A stretch of 64,000 nt of DNA from Cytophaga hutchinsonii ATCC 33406 (GTDB lineage: Bacteria > Bacteroidota > Bacteroidia > Cytophagales > Cytophagaceae): assembly GCF_000014145.1 (NCBI RefSeq), contig NC_008255.1, forward strand, positions 4,294,001 to 4,358,000, written 5' to 3'. The translations under genes were made by a program, and so were the position numbers. This document shows positions 53,471 through 61,861 of the stretch, one piece after another. Within the stretch, counting starts at the first letter, position 1. Each line of letters starts with the position of its first letter. The notes under the pieces are model-generated. The model ran no database searches and had not been told where the DNA came from. It saw only the letters and a list, made by a program, of their open reading frames with translations.

Positions 53471-54850
53471 ATGGCAAACAAAAAGAATTCCTATACATTC
53501 AGAAAATTCATAAATGATGCCCATTTGTGGTTAGGTATACCCAGCGGCATTATTCTTTTTGTAATTTGTTTAACGGGTACTATGTATACATTCAGCAGAG
53601 AAATTACAGAATGGGTAGATCGTGATAAGTTTGTCATATCTGTTGACGCAGATGCAAAACCTTTACCATTAAAAAATCTGATTACATCACTGGAAAAGCA
53701 GCACAGAGGGTTAAAAGTTACCGGCATTTCAATTCCCGAAGAACAAGATAAAGCCTGGATGTTTACACTGATGCCTAAAGATATGGCAGGCAAAGGTGAA
53801 AAAGTAAAAGACGATAAAGGCAAAGATGCTGCTAAAAGACCGCAAGGCGACAAAAGAAAAGAGGGATCTAAAAACGTTAAAGAAAAAGATTCAAAAGAAG
53901 CAAAACCAAAAAAGTTTGATCGTTCAAAAATTAAAAACTATCTCGTAAATCCCTATACAGGAGCAGTTACCGGAGATGCAAAAACACCTTCATCCAAATT
54001 TTTTCAGACCATTATGGGTTTGCATCGTTGGTTGTTGCTGGATACTGAAACCGGCCGTCCCATAACAGGTATCTCTACCTTGATTTTTATTGTGCTTGAA
54101 ATAACAGGTCTTATATTATGGCTGCCGGGAAAAATTAAGAGCTGGTCTAAATGGAATGCCTGGAAACAAGGTTTCAAATTAAAATTATCCGGCGGATGGA
54201 AGCGCATTAACTATGACCTGCACAACACACTTGGATTTTACACGTTGTTGCTTGTAACCATTATGGCTATAACAGGTTTGTGTTTTTCCTTCGAGTGGTT
54301 CAGAGAAGGGGTTGGTACAGTATTAGGATCAAAAGTTTTTCCTAAAGAAGAACCGGTTTTATCAACGTTTGTTGCAGGTGCAAAATTTGATCTGGATAGC
54401 GCCATAAACAAAGCAAACAGCACGTTCTCATATGCGGGTAATCTCAGAATTAATCTTCCAAGAGATTCAACAGCTTCTTTAAATTTAAGTAAAACGACAA
54501 ACGGATTTTTTACCTCTGCAGGTTCAGACAGGATACTGATGGATCAGTATTCCGGAGCAGTGTTAAAAACGGATCGTTTCTCCGATAAAAAATTAGGGGC
54601 TCAGATTGCCGCATTGATTTACCCCATACATGTCGGTGAAATATTCGGTACATCTACAAAAATTATTTATTTCATTATATGCCTTATTGCTACCAGCCTT
54701 CCTGTAACGGGCACTATGATCTGGATCAATAAATTCAATAAGAAACCGGCCAAAGAAAAACTAAAAACACCAAAGAAAACGGCATCAGAAAAAAACGTGC
54801 AGCGTCCAGTCATTATGAAGCAAACACCATCCATAAATACGAACGCATAA
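53471..54850 (+). CDS. PepSY-domain inner-membrane protein, XusC-like
   Basis: 459 residues with four main membrane segments (about 20-38, 195-216, 255-275, 395-415). Conserved histidines lie in FINDAHLWLG, MGLHRWLL, DLHNTLGFY and IYPIHVGEIFG, typical of PepSY-TM proteins; such proteins are thought to bind haem and reduce ferric siderophores in the periplasm. A lysine-rich insert (about 110-157, with many KDxK and KEK units) interrupts the first periplasmic region and is unusual. Third gene of the Xus-like operon, 81 bp after the lipoprotein gene. Confidence 0.83.
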   Translation: MANKKNSYTFRKFINDAHLWLGIPSGIILFVICLTGTMYTFSREITEWVDRDKFVISVDADAKPLPLKNLITSLEKQHRGLKVTGISIPEEQDKAWMFTLMPKDMAGKGEKVKDDKGKDAAKRPQGDKRKEGSKNVKEKDSKEAKPKKFDRSKIKNYLVNPYTGAVTGDAKTPSSKFFQTIMGLHRWLLLDTETGRPITGISTLIFIVLEITGLILWLPGKIKSWSKWNAWKQGFKLKLSGGWKRINYDLHNTLGFYTLLLVTIMAITGLCFSFEWFREGVGTVLGSKVFPKEEPVLSTFVAGAKFDLDSAINKANSTFSYAGNLRINLPRDSTASLNLSKTTNGFFTSAGSDRILMDQYSGAVLKTDRFSDKKLGAQIAALIYPIHVGEIFGTSTKIIYFIICLIATSLPVTGTMIWINKFNKKPAKEKLKTPKKTASEKNVQRPVIMKQTPSINTNA

Positions 54851-54854
54851 GTAA

Positions 54855-54890
54855 TAAAGAAGCCCCGCTATATCCAGCGAGGCTTCTTTA
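54855..54890. terminator. Bidirectional terminator after the PepSY gene
   Basis: TAAAGAAGCC..GC (54855-54868) pairs with GC..GGCTTCTTTA (54877-54890) with one internal mismatch. It lies between convergent genes, with A and T runs at both ends. Confidence 0.75.
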
Positions 54891-54911
54891 TTAATAGGGT
54901 ATGGAGATATT

Positions 54912-55457
54912 TTACCAATCTGATTTATTGGCCGGATCATTTTGAAACTCTTTAACAACACGTTTTAAGTCGTCTGTTAAAACAATCAGGTTCGAATTCG
55001 TTTTATTTTTAATCGTTACCCAGGATTTACTCGTCATTTTTGTGGCGCCGCATTCAGGCGTAACATTTTCTAATTTCCCGCCTGACGCTTTTACTTTTAC
55101 ATCACCAACATGGACAAAATCCGTTGCGATGTAACGGTACTTTCCATCTTTAATAAAAACAGAAAGTGTAAATGTTACGGCACTCTTTTCTGTCATACTT
55201 CCATTGATGTTTGGATACTCAACAGTTGTGGATGCATTATACACCAATTTGTCAGCCGCTTCTTCTTTAAGAGTGAAACCTTGTTTCGTTGCCCACTCTT
55301 TTACAACTTTTGTAAGATTGGCCGGAGAAACACCCGTTGCATCAACCACTTCCAAATAGGTTATTTTACCTGTACCTGCATCTACAGGAAGATTTTGGGC
55401 AACGGCTGCTGCTGCTACGCCAAGTGTGATAAGTATACTAAGTACAATTTTTTTCAT
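54912..55457 (-). CDS. Exported DUF4468-type protein
   Basis: 181 residues. Signal peptide ends AAAAVAQ (about 21). The mature protein begins LPVDAGTGKITYLEVVDATGVS, the conserved opening of DUF4468 proteins of Bacteroidetes, which have a TBP-like fold and unknown function. It is convergent with the PepSY gene. A long hairpin separates it from the ahpD-like gene upstream. Confidence 0.8.
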   Translation of the reverse strand: MKKIVLSILITLGVAAAAVAQNLPVDAGTGKITYLEVVDATGVSPANLTKVVKEWATKQGFTLKEEAADKLVYNASTTVEYPNINGSMTEKSAVTFTLSVFIKDGKYRYIATDFVHVGDVKVKASGGKLENVTPECGATKMTSKSWVTIKNKTNSNLIVLTDDLKRVVKEFQNDPANKSDW

Positions 55458-55522
55458 ATATGATTATTTTAATACTTAATGATACTTAAATTATTTTAAT
55501 AATCAAAAGAGTAATATGTTCA

Positions 55523-55575
55523 AAGTAATAAGTTTAAGAAAGCATCCGTTTCTTAAAACTTAAAACTTATTACTT
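55523..55575 (-). terminator. Terminator-like hairpin after the ahpD-like gene
   Basis: AAGTAATAAGTTT (55523-55535) pairs with AAACTTATTACTT (55563-55575); inside it TAAGAAA and TTTCTTA pair again. AT-rich but long, just beyond the ahpD-like stop on the minus strand. Confidence 0.55.
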
Positions 55576-55581
55576 AAAACC

Positions 55582-56163
55582 TTAACTCATTACTTTATCC
55601 AGACTGGTTATTACGGCAGCTAAACGGATCGCATCCCATACACGCTCTTCCGTCGCACCCATTTCTCTAACAGAATGTTCGTGTGCATTTACACACATTT
55701 CACAACCATTCACCGCACTTACCGCCAGACTGATCAACTCGAAAAACTCTTTGCCCAGAACTGGCTTCATCATGATATTCATTTTGATCTTCGCCTGCAT
55801 GGTATTATAGGATTCTTTTTGCTGGAAATGTCTGAAACGGTAAAAGACATTATTACCTGCCAATAAACTGGCGCATGAAATCGCTTCGTTCTGCTCTTCG
55901 ATAGTCGCACCTTTTTCAGCCGACAATTTTTGAAAACCGGAAATAAGAATATTGTTTTTTTGATTTGCCGCAATGGATAATGCTAACAGAGCACTTTCCT
56001 TTTCGGAAATGTGAGCTGTTACAAGTGCATTGCTGACATTTACTTTAAGGTCTCTTATGTAGCGTGAATCTGCATGATCAAGTATCTGCAATACTTCAGG
56101 CGCACTGTTTTCGATGCGCAGCAGCTGTATTAATTCGGAAGATGTTTCTGATATCTGTACCAT
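55582..56163 (-). CDS. ahpD: AhpD-like alkylhydroperoxidase (carboxymuconolactone decarboxylase family)
   Basis: 193 helical residues with the AhpD active site CEMC (154-157) followed by H161 (NGCEMCVNAHEHSV). AhpD uses these cysteines to reduce the peroxidase AhpC in bacteria lacking AhpF. Consistently, an AhpC-like gene lies 57 bp upstream on the same strand and oxyR diverges from it. Length is close to actinobacterial AhpD. Confidence 0.88.
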   Translation of the reverse strand: MVQISETSSELIQLLRIENSAPEVLQILDHADSRYIRDLKVNVSNALVTAHISEKESALLALSIAANQKNNILISGFQKLSAEKGATIEEQNEAISCASLLAGNNVFYRFRHFQQKESYNTMQAKIKMNIMMKPVLGKEFFELISLAVSAVNGCEMCVNAHEHSVREMGATEERVWDAIRLAAVITSLDKVMS

Positions 56164-56220
56164 ATAAATGAGGGTTAATTTATGTGCTCAGCATTACCTG
56201 AGCACATAAGAGATGAATAA

Positions 56221-56778
56221 TTAAGCATGAATTGTTTCCTGTCCTTTTTCCCAGTTACATGGGCACAATTCATCTGTTTGTAAGGCATCCAATACACGGA
56301 TAACTTCTTTCACATTTCTGCCCACATTTAAGTCATTTACGCTTACCCAACGGATTATTCCCTGTGGGTCTATAATAAATGTAGCACGCAAGGCCACTTT
56401 TTCTGCGGCTTCTAAAATACCTAACTCTTCAGCAAGTGATTTAGAAGTATCAGCCAGCATAGGGAATTTTAATCCACGTAAATCTTCATGATCTCTTCTC
56501 CAGGCTGCGTGTACAAATTCTGAATCGGTGGATGCACCGATCAATGTGGTATCTCTGTCTCTGAAATCACCGAACGCATTGTTGAATTCAGCAATCTCTG
56601 TCGGACAAACAAATGTAAAATCCTTTGGCCACCAGAACATTACTGTCCATTGATTGTCTTCGTTCACAAGATTTTCAGAAGAGATTTCTGTAAATTCTTT
56701 TCCTTTCTCGATGGATACTACAGCTGTTTTTTTGAATGCAGGAAATGCGCTTCCCACGCTTAAGATTCTATTTTGCAT
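56221..56778 (-). CDS. ahpC: AhpC-type peroxiredoxin
   Basis: 185 residues of the 2-Cys peroxiredoxin family: peroxidatic C58 in DFTFVCPTEI and C-terminal C172/C174 in DELCPCNWEKG. The paired C-terminal cysteines resemble the AhpC type that is reduced by AhpD, which is the next gene. It reduces hydrogen peroxide and organic peroxides in the cytoplasm. It faces oxyR across 108 bp holding a probable OxyR site. Confidence 0.94.
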   Translation of the reverse strand: MQNRILSVGSAFPAFKKTAVVSIEKGKEFTEISSENLVNEDNQWTVMFWWPKDFTFVCPTEIAEFNNAFGDFRDRDTTLIGASTDSEFVHAAWRRDHEDLRGLKFPMLADTSKSLAEELGILEAAEKVALRATFIIDPQGIIRWVSVNDLNVGRNVKEVIRVLDALQTDELCPCNWEKGQETIHA

Positions 56779-56841
56779 AACTCAGAATGTTTTTGTGTAA
56801 TTGAATGATACAAATGTGCGCCAATGTGAACTATAATTCAA

Positions 56842-56877
56842 ATCGATTGTTTTTATGATATTATAGATTTTAACTAT
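56842..56877. promoter_or_regulatory. Probable OxyR-binding site between ahpC and oxyR
   Basis: ATAGATTTTAACTAT (56863-56877) matches the OxyR half-site form ATAG-N7-CTAT exactly. A weaker copy ATCGATTGTTTTTAT lies 21 bp upstream (56842-56856). OxyR tetramers contact tandem sites about 22 bp apart, so this region could regulate both genes. Confidence 0.6.
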
Positions 56878-56886
56878 ATTGTAAAA

Positions 56887-57831
56887 ATGCTGGCAATCAC
56901 ACTCACTCAATTGGAATACATTGTTGCTGTAGATACATACAGACATTTTGTTACGGCTTCAGAAAAATGTTTTGTTACACAGCCTACATTAAGTATGCAG
57001 ATCAAAAAACTGGAAGATGATCTTGGCGTTATTATTTTTGATCGAACCAAACAACCGATTGTTCCAACTGAAATCGGAGTAAAGATTATTGAGCAGGCAC
57101 GTATTACATTGAGTGCGGGTAAAAAAATCCCGGAACTGATAAAGGAAAACAGCAACACTGTTTCCGGCGAATTAACCATTGGTATCATCCCGTCGCTGGC
57201 ACCCTACCTGCTGCCGCGTTTCATCGGTAATTTCACGCAAAAATATCCGCAGGTTAAAGTTAAGATCATCGAGCTGATGACTGAAGAAATTATTTTTCAA
57301 TTAAAAAAAGACACACTTGATGTCGGCATTCTTGTTACACCACTTAATGAAGCAGGTGTTATAGAGACACCTTTGTTTTATGAGAAAATGGTTTTATATA
57401 TCCATAAAGATCATCCGCTGGCAAAAAAGAAAGCACTAAAGGCAACAGATATCGCCACGCCAGATCTTTGGCTATTAAGTAAGGGACATTGTTTCCGTTC
57501 TCAGGTAATGAATCTGTGTTCATACCAGCGCTCTGCACAAAATGAACTGCCATTTGAATACGAAAGCGGTTCGTTGGAAACATTGAAAAAATTTGTCGAG
57601 AAAGAAGGCGGCTTTACGTTATTGCCTGAACTGGCAATAGATGGTACAATGAAAGAATTGAATGCAAAAGTCAGGCAGTTTGAAACAGTGCCCTTACGTG
57701 AAGTAAGTTTGGCCTATACGCGCAACTATTCTAAAATACGTTTATTAGCATTATTAGAAGATGAAATTAAAAAGTCTATTCCTAAAGCATTGTTAACCAA
57801 AGACAGAGGGAATATAGTTGATTGGCGCTGA
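56887..57831 (+). CDS. oxyR: Hydrogen peroxide-inducible regulator OxyR
   Basis: 314 residues of LysR type: N-terminal helix-turn-helix (TQLEYIVAVDTYRHFVTASEK ... TLSMQIKKLE) and a sensor domain with redox cysteines C202 and C211 in KGHCFRSQVMNLC, matching the C199/C208 layout of E. coli OxyR. Oxidation forms a disulfide that activates peroxide-defence genes. It is divergent from the ahpC-ahpD pair, a classical arrangement. The start is ATG at 56887, only 9 bp from the candidate operator. Confidence 0.94.
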   Translation: MLAITLTQLEYIVAVDTYRHFVTASEKCFVTQPTLSMQIKKLEDDLGVIIFDRTKQPIVPTEIGVKIIEQARITLSAGKKIPELIKENSNTVSGELTIGIIPSLAPYLLPRFIGNFTQKYPQVKVKIIELMTEEIIFQLKKDTLDVGILVTPLNEAGVIETPLFYEKMVLYIHKDHPLAKKKALKATDIATPDLWLLSKGHCFRSQVMNLCSYQRSAQNELPFEYESGSLETLKKFVEKEGGFTLLPELAIDGTMKELNAKVRQFETVPLREVSLAYTRNYSKIRLLALLEDEIKKSIPKALLTKDRGNIVDWR

Positions 57832-57891
57832 AAACAATTTAAAGATATTGCTATTGTAGCATGGTTCTTGCGATACGGCTCAACAAAAACC

Positions 57892-57925
57892 TTTGGTTAA
57901 TAACCAAAAGGAATCAGTATCTTTG
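57892..57925 (+). promoter_or_regulatory. Promoter with overlapping palindrome, first desaturase gene
   Basis: TATCTTTG (57918-57925) is a good -7 box and TTTG (57892-57895, 57892 being the first T) lies 22 bp upstream. The -33 element is part of the palindrome TTTGGTT-AAT-AACCAAA (57892-57908), a likely operator. Confidence 0.5.
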
Positions 57926-57940
57926 CTAAACCGCCAATTC

Positions 57941-57972
57941 GTTTTCAAAACACGAGTCGATTGTTTGAAAAC
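57941..57972 (+). other. Leader hairpin of the first desaturase gene
   Basis: GTTTTCAAA (57941-57949) pairs with TTTGAAAAC (57964-57972), 9 bp, 14-nt loop. It ends 8 nt before the ATG and could hinder ribosome access at low temperature or protect the mRNA. Confidence 0.45.
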
Positions 57973-57980
57973 CTCCCCAT

Positions 57981-59051
57981 ATGAAACCTCCTAAATTTCT
58001 TATCCCATCTACGCCATTTTTCTCTGAAATGAGAAAAAGAATCAATTCACATTTTATAGAAGTTGAATCAAAACCGACAGGCGGTATCCGTCTATATCTT
58101 AAAGCAACCATCATACTTTCTTTTTTTATTGGAATGTATGTACATGTTGTTTTTTTTACTTCATCGTATATATTTATAAGCCTTACTGAATGTATGCTGC
58201 TTGGTATTGCAACAGCAGCAATCGGTTTTAATATCATGCACGACGGTGCACATGGAAGCTTCAGTAAAAGAGCCTGGATAAACGAACTGGCAGGTCTTTC
58301 GCTTAATGTATTTGGAGCAAATGTATTTATGTGGAAGTCCAAACACAATGTCATACATCATACATTCACAAACATTGAAGGCGTGGACGATGATATTGAT
58401 GCAAAACCGTTTTTGCGCCTATGCGACAATCAGAAAAAATATCAGATCCATCGGTTTCAGCATTTCTACTTTTGGGCAGTGTATGCCTTTTTATACATGT
58501 ACTGGATTTTCTTTACAGATTATAAAAAATACTTTACAGGTAAAGTAGGAGAAATCTCCATAAAAAAAATGATTGTGCTGGATCACATAACATTCTGGGG
58601 GTTTAAATTAGCCCATATTATGCTGTTTGTAGCACTCCCAATCTACCTGGTAGGTTTCCTTCCCTGGTTTATCGGATTTATGACCTATGCGTTATGTACA
58701 GGCTTTATTATGAGTATTGTATTTCAGCTTGCCCACACGGTTGAAGATGCACATTTTCCAATGGTTGATACTGCTACCGGTATGCTGGAAGATGAGTGGG
58801 CGTTACATCAATTGAAAACAACAAGCAATTTTGCAACAAAAAATAAAATGGTGTCGTGGTTATCTGGCGGATTAAATTTTCAGATCGAACATCATTTATT
58901 CCCTCATATTTCTCACATACACTATCCGGCAATCAGTAAAATTGTAAAACAGGTATGTGAAGAATATGACATCAGATATAATGAATATACGGGTGTACGT
59001 TTCGCAATCGTATCTCATATCGTGCATTTAAAACAAATGGGAATGAGATAG
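57981..59051 (+). CDS. Membrane fatty acid desaturase (first paralogue)
   Basis: 356 residues, four or more membrane segments, and three histidine boxes: HDGAH (87-91), HNVIHH (122-127) and QIEHH (301-305). The QxxHH third box is found in front-end and linoleoyl-CoA-type desaturases. It inserts a double bond into a fatty acyl chain using a diiron centre, affecting membrane fluidity. The regiospecificity is unknown. A paralogue lies at 59975-61066 with a Crp-type regulator between them. Confidence 0.88.
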   Translation: MKPPKFLIPSTPFFSEMRKRINSHFIEVESKPTGGIRLYLKATIILSFFIGMYVHVVFFTSSYIFISLTECMLLGIATAAIGFNIMHDGAHGSFSKRAWINELAGLSLNVFGANVFMWKSKHNVIHHTFTNIEGVDDDIDAKPFLRLCDNQKKYQIHRFQHFYFWAVYAFLYMYWIFFTDYKKYFTGKVGEISIKKMIVLDHITFWGFKLAHIMLFVALPIYLVGFLPWFIGFMTYALCTGFIMSIVFQLAHTVEDAHFPMVDTATGMLEDEWALHQLKTTSNFATKNKMVSWLSGGLNFQIEHHLFPHISHIHYPAISKIVKQVCEEYDIRYNEYTGVRFAIVSHIVHLKQMGMR

Positions 59052-59058
59052 CAGTTTT

Positions 59059-59685
59059 TCAGCTTTTTAAATACTCTTCATTGTCAGCTTCGGCAACACT
59101 TACAGTAGCAGGCTGCTGATCATAAACGACAGATTTTCTTGCCTTGATTCTGCTTAAGGATACATTCGTAATTCCTAAGTAAGAAGCTATGTGACGTTGA
59201 GAAACACGCATAAAAATATACGGCCGTGTTTCGATCAGTTTGTTAAAGCGTTGTTCGGGAGTTTCAGAAATATAAGAATGCAAGTGATTTGAATAATAGA
59301 TTAAACGCGACATCAGAATATCCTGTGTGATGTTCGCCATCTCAGGAAGTTTAAGCGCCATTACTTCCAGCATTTCTTTAGTAAGATAGTAGATTGTACT
59401 GTGCTCAATCGTTTCGATGAAATATTTACTTGGCGTTTGGTTAAAAAGGCTTTCTACGGAAGCAACCAATTCATCTTCGAAGAAGAATTGTAACGTTATA
59501 TCTTTACCATCCTTTTCAAATCCCATTCTAACGCTGCCACTTTCAACAATAAAAATTCTATTTGCAACATCATGAAGCAACTGAAGTTTTGTTTTGGGAG
59601 CAACTTCAATTTTATGCAGATATTGAATATAGTTTTTCCAGTGGATGTTTAAATCTGCAAGGTATCCTGTACTTTTTGGAATCAT
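59059..59685 (-). CDS. Crp/Fnr-family transcriptional regulator
   Basis: 208 residues: an N-terminal cyclic-nucleotide-binding-like fold (about 20-120, VESGSVRMGFEKDGKDITLQFFFEDEL) and a C-terminal winged helix with QRHIASYLGITNVSLSRIKA. Regulators of this Bacteroidetes group often lack cyclic nucleotide ligands. It is flanked by two desaturase genes, one convergent 8 bp away and one upstream on the same strand, and may regulate either. No Fnr-type cysteines are seen. Confidence 0.87.
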   Translation of the reverse strand: MIPKSTGYLADLNIHWKNYIQYLHKIEVAPKTKLQLLHDVANRIFIVESGSVRMGFEKDGKDITLQFFFEDELVASVESLFNQTPSKYFIETIEHSTIYYLTKEMLEVMALKLPEMANITQDILMSRLIYYSNHLHSYISETPEQRFNKLIETRPYIFMRVSQRHIASYLGITNVSLSRIKARKSVVYDQQPATVSVAEADNEEYLKS

Positions 59686-59921
59686 AGTAGTAGTGTTTAT
59701 TTCAATTTAAAAACTGCATTGTTAAATATACAAAATCTTTTTCTGTTGTAAATTTGACGAGTAATAAAATTCGATTTAATTGTCAATATTTAAATATATT
59801 TTAAATATATTGTAATTATACTTTATTGCTGTTCCGTGATCCAATAGGCTTATACGTATTTTTCTAAAAAAAGTTAGCGTAAGAATAGCTCTTAAAAATA
59901 AAAAAAGTTGATTATCACAAA

Positions 59922-59956
59922 AAATAAAGGCCGGATTGTATGTCCGGCCTTTATTT
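59922..59956 (-). terminator. Terminator of the second desaturase gene
   Basis: AAATAAAGGCCGGA (59922-59935) pairs with TCCGGCCTTTATTT (59943-59956), 14 bp perfect, 7-nt loop, A/T tracts at both ends. It lies 18 bp beyond the stop on the minus strand. Confidence 0.88.
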
Positions 59957-59974
59957 CAATAAAATAACAATATT

Positions 59975-61066
59975 TTATGCAGCTTCCAGGCTGAATTTTT
60001 TGAGTACTTGATAATGTGATTGTAGCGCTGTAAAGAATGTATCGTTATATAGATAAGGTACATTCATAGATTCAGCCGTTTCTCTAACAATCTTTGAAAT
60101 AGCCGGATAATGGATATGACAAACTTTTGGGAACAAATGGTGTTCAACCTGAAAATTCAAACCACCGCAAATAAAGCTTGTTAAGAATGAATCCATCCCG
60201 AAGTTGGCAGTCGTACACATCTGATGTACGGCCCATGCTTCTTCAATATTTCCTTCACCATTCGTAACAGGGAAAGATGTCTCTTCAACTACGTGCGCCA
60301 ATTGAAACACAAGGCCAAGTGTGAAGCCCATTGCAAAGTGCATCGCAATAAAGCCGATCAGGAACTGCCACCAGGTAATATCCAGCACAACTAAAGGAAT
60401 TACAATAAAGATGGTATAGTTAATTGCCTTGTATAAAAACAATTCGATATAATCTCTTTTTGTATAATGCTTGGTTACATGCTGGCCGATTTTATCCTGG
60501 AACATTTTCATATAGTCTTTACGAAGTACCCAGGAAAGGCTTGCAAACCCATACAGGAAGAAGGCATATAAATGCTGGAAACGCTGAATTTTTGATTTTT
60601 TATCACCATCTGTAAGTCGGATCAAACCCGGAGCAATGATCAGATCTTCATCGTGCTCTTCAATGTTGGTGAATGTATGATGAACAATATTGTGGCTTAC
60701 TACCCAAACAGAAATGTTTGCACCCAGAATGTTGAATGTATACGCAAGTAAATTATTCACCCATTCTTTTGAAGAATAGGAACCATGCATGGCATCATGT
60801 GAAATATTAAAAGCAGACGCTGCTTTAAATACCCCCATTAACATAGCCAGAATCAGCATGACTGACAAGGAAAAGTTTTGAGAAAGAATCAAACCATAAA
60901 AAACCCAAACACCACCAAAGAAAAAGATACTTTTAAAGATCATCAATGCATTTGCATTTTTTGAAATATTATTTTCTTTGAAATATAAATCAACGTTACG
61001 CTTCACAGTTGCAAAGAACTGCGAATTTTTAGTGTCGATAAACTTTAAACGAGGAGTTGTTGACAT
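59975..61066 (-). CDS. Membrane fatty acid desaturase (second paralogue)
   Basis: 363 residues, with histidine boxes HDAMH (90-94), HNIVHH (125-130) and a late QVEHH. It shares HHTFTNIE and the HHLFP-x-x-xHIHYPAISKIV run with the first desaturase, so the two are paralogues. Its product likely differs in position of the double bond, or the pair may act on different chain lengths. A strong terminator follows. Its own promoter was not identified with confidence. Confidence 0.88.
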   Translation of the reverse strand: MSTTPRLKFIDTKNSQFFATVKRNVDLYFKENNISKNANALMIFKSIFFFGGVWVFYGLILSQNFSLSVMLILAMLMGVFKAASAFNISHDAMHGSYSSKEWVNNLLAYTFNILGANISVWVVSHNIVHHTFTNIEEHDEDLIIAPGLIRLTDGDKKSKIQRFQHLYAFFLYGFASLSWVLRKDYMKMFQDKIGQHVTKHYTKRDYIELFLYKAINYTIFIVIPLVVLDITWWQFLIGFIAMHFAMGFTLGLVFQLAHVVEETSFPVTNGEGNIEEAWAVHQMCTTANFGMDSFLTSFICGGLNFQVEHHLFPKVCHIHYPAISKIVRETAESMNVPYLYNDTFFTALQSHYQVLKKFSLEAA

Positions 61067-61282
61067 ATTTAATACTAGTTAAAACTATGAAAGCATACAA
61101 ATTTACAATAAAAGCTGCTAGTAATTTAATTTATGTAAGATTTAATGTATTCAAAACGGTGAAAAAACCAGTTATATTGCTGATTTATATTACTTTATTT
61201 GGATAGTGATTCATATCACCAAGAGCCTGAAAGGAACGGACCTAATTAAAAAAGCTGAATTTAAATTAGACCAATACTGGGT

Positions 61283-61290
61283 ATATTTGC
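61283..61290 (+). promoter_or_regulatory. -7 box of the DJ-1 family gene
   Basis: TATATTTG matches TAnnTTTG, 38 bp before the ATG. No clear TTTG was found at -33. Confidence 0.35.
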
Positions 61291-61327
61291 AAATGTGCCT
61301 TTCAAACACATTTAACCTGTATTTAGT

Positions 61328-61855
61328 ATGAAGAAACGTATTGTTATGTTACTTGCATCAGAAAAATTCCGGGATTGTGAATACATAACTCCCAGGGCTT
61401 TTTTTGAACAGGCAGGAATAGAAATTGTTACTGCTTCTACAACGGGTTCTTCAACAGGGCGCTTTGGCTATAAGGTTCATGCAGATCTGTTGCTGGAAGA
61501 AATAGATGCCCGTACGTTTGACGGAATTTATTTTGTAGGCGGAGCAGGCTCCGCACAATATTTACAGGATGAAATTGCCAAATCTGTCTTCAATTCTTTT
61601 TTGCATTTGAATAAGCCGATTGCCGCTATTTGTGCAGCCCCCAGAAATTTACTGAAATGGGATATGCTAAAAAATAAAAGGGCCACAGGTTTTGATGCAG
61701 ACGGTATTTTTTCAAAAATGGCAGCAGAGCATGGCGCTATAGCTCTTCCGCAGGAAAAAGTTGTTACAGATGGATTAATCCTGACAGCTAATGGTCCGGA
61801 AGCCGCCGAAGAAAGCGCCTTGGCATTTATTCAATTACTTCATTCGACACATTAA
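61328..61855 (+). CDS. DJ-1/PfpI family protein
   Basis: 175 residues with the class I glutamine amidotransferase-like fold. Nucleophile cysteine C102 sits in AICAAPRNL and the family glutamate is probably E18 in SEKFRDCEY. Relatives include stress chaperones, deglycase-like proteins and proteases. It precedes the pseudouridine synthase gene by 6 bp, likely in one transcript. Confidence 0.88.
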   Translation: MKKRIVMLLASEKFRDCEYITPRAFFEQAGIEIVTASTTGSSTGRFGYKVHADLLLEEIDARTFDGIYFVGGAGSAQYLQDEIAKSVFNSFLHLNKPIAAICAAPRNLLKWDMLKNKRATGFDADGIFSKMAAEHGAIALPQEKVVTDGLILTANGPEAAEESALAFIQLLHSTH

Positions 61856-61861
61856 TTTAAC

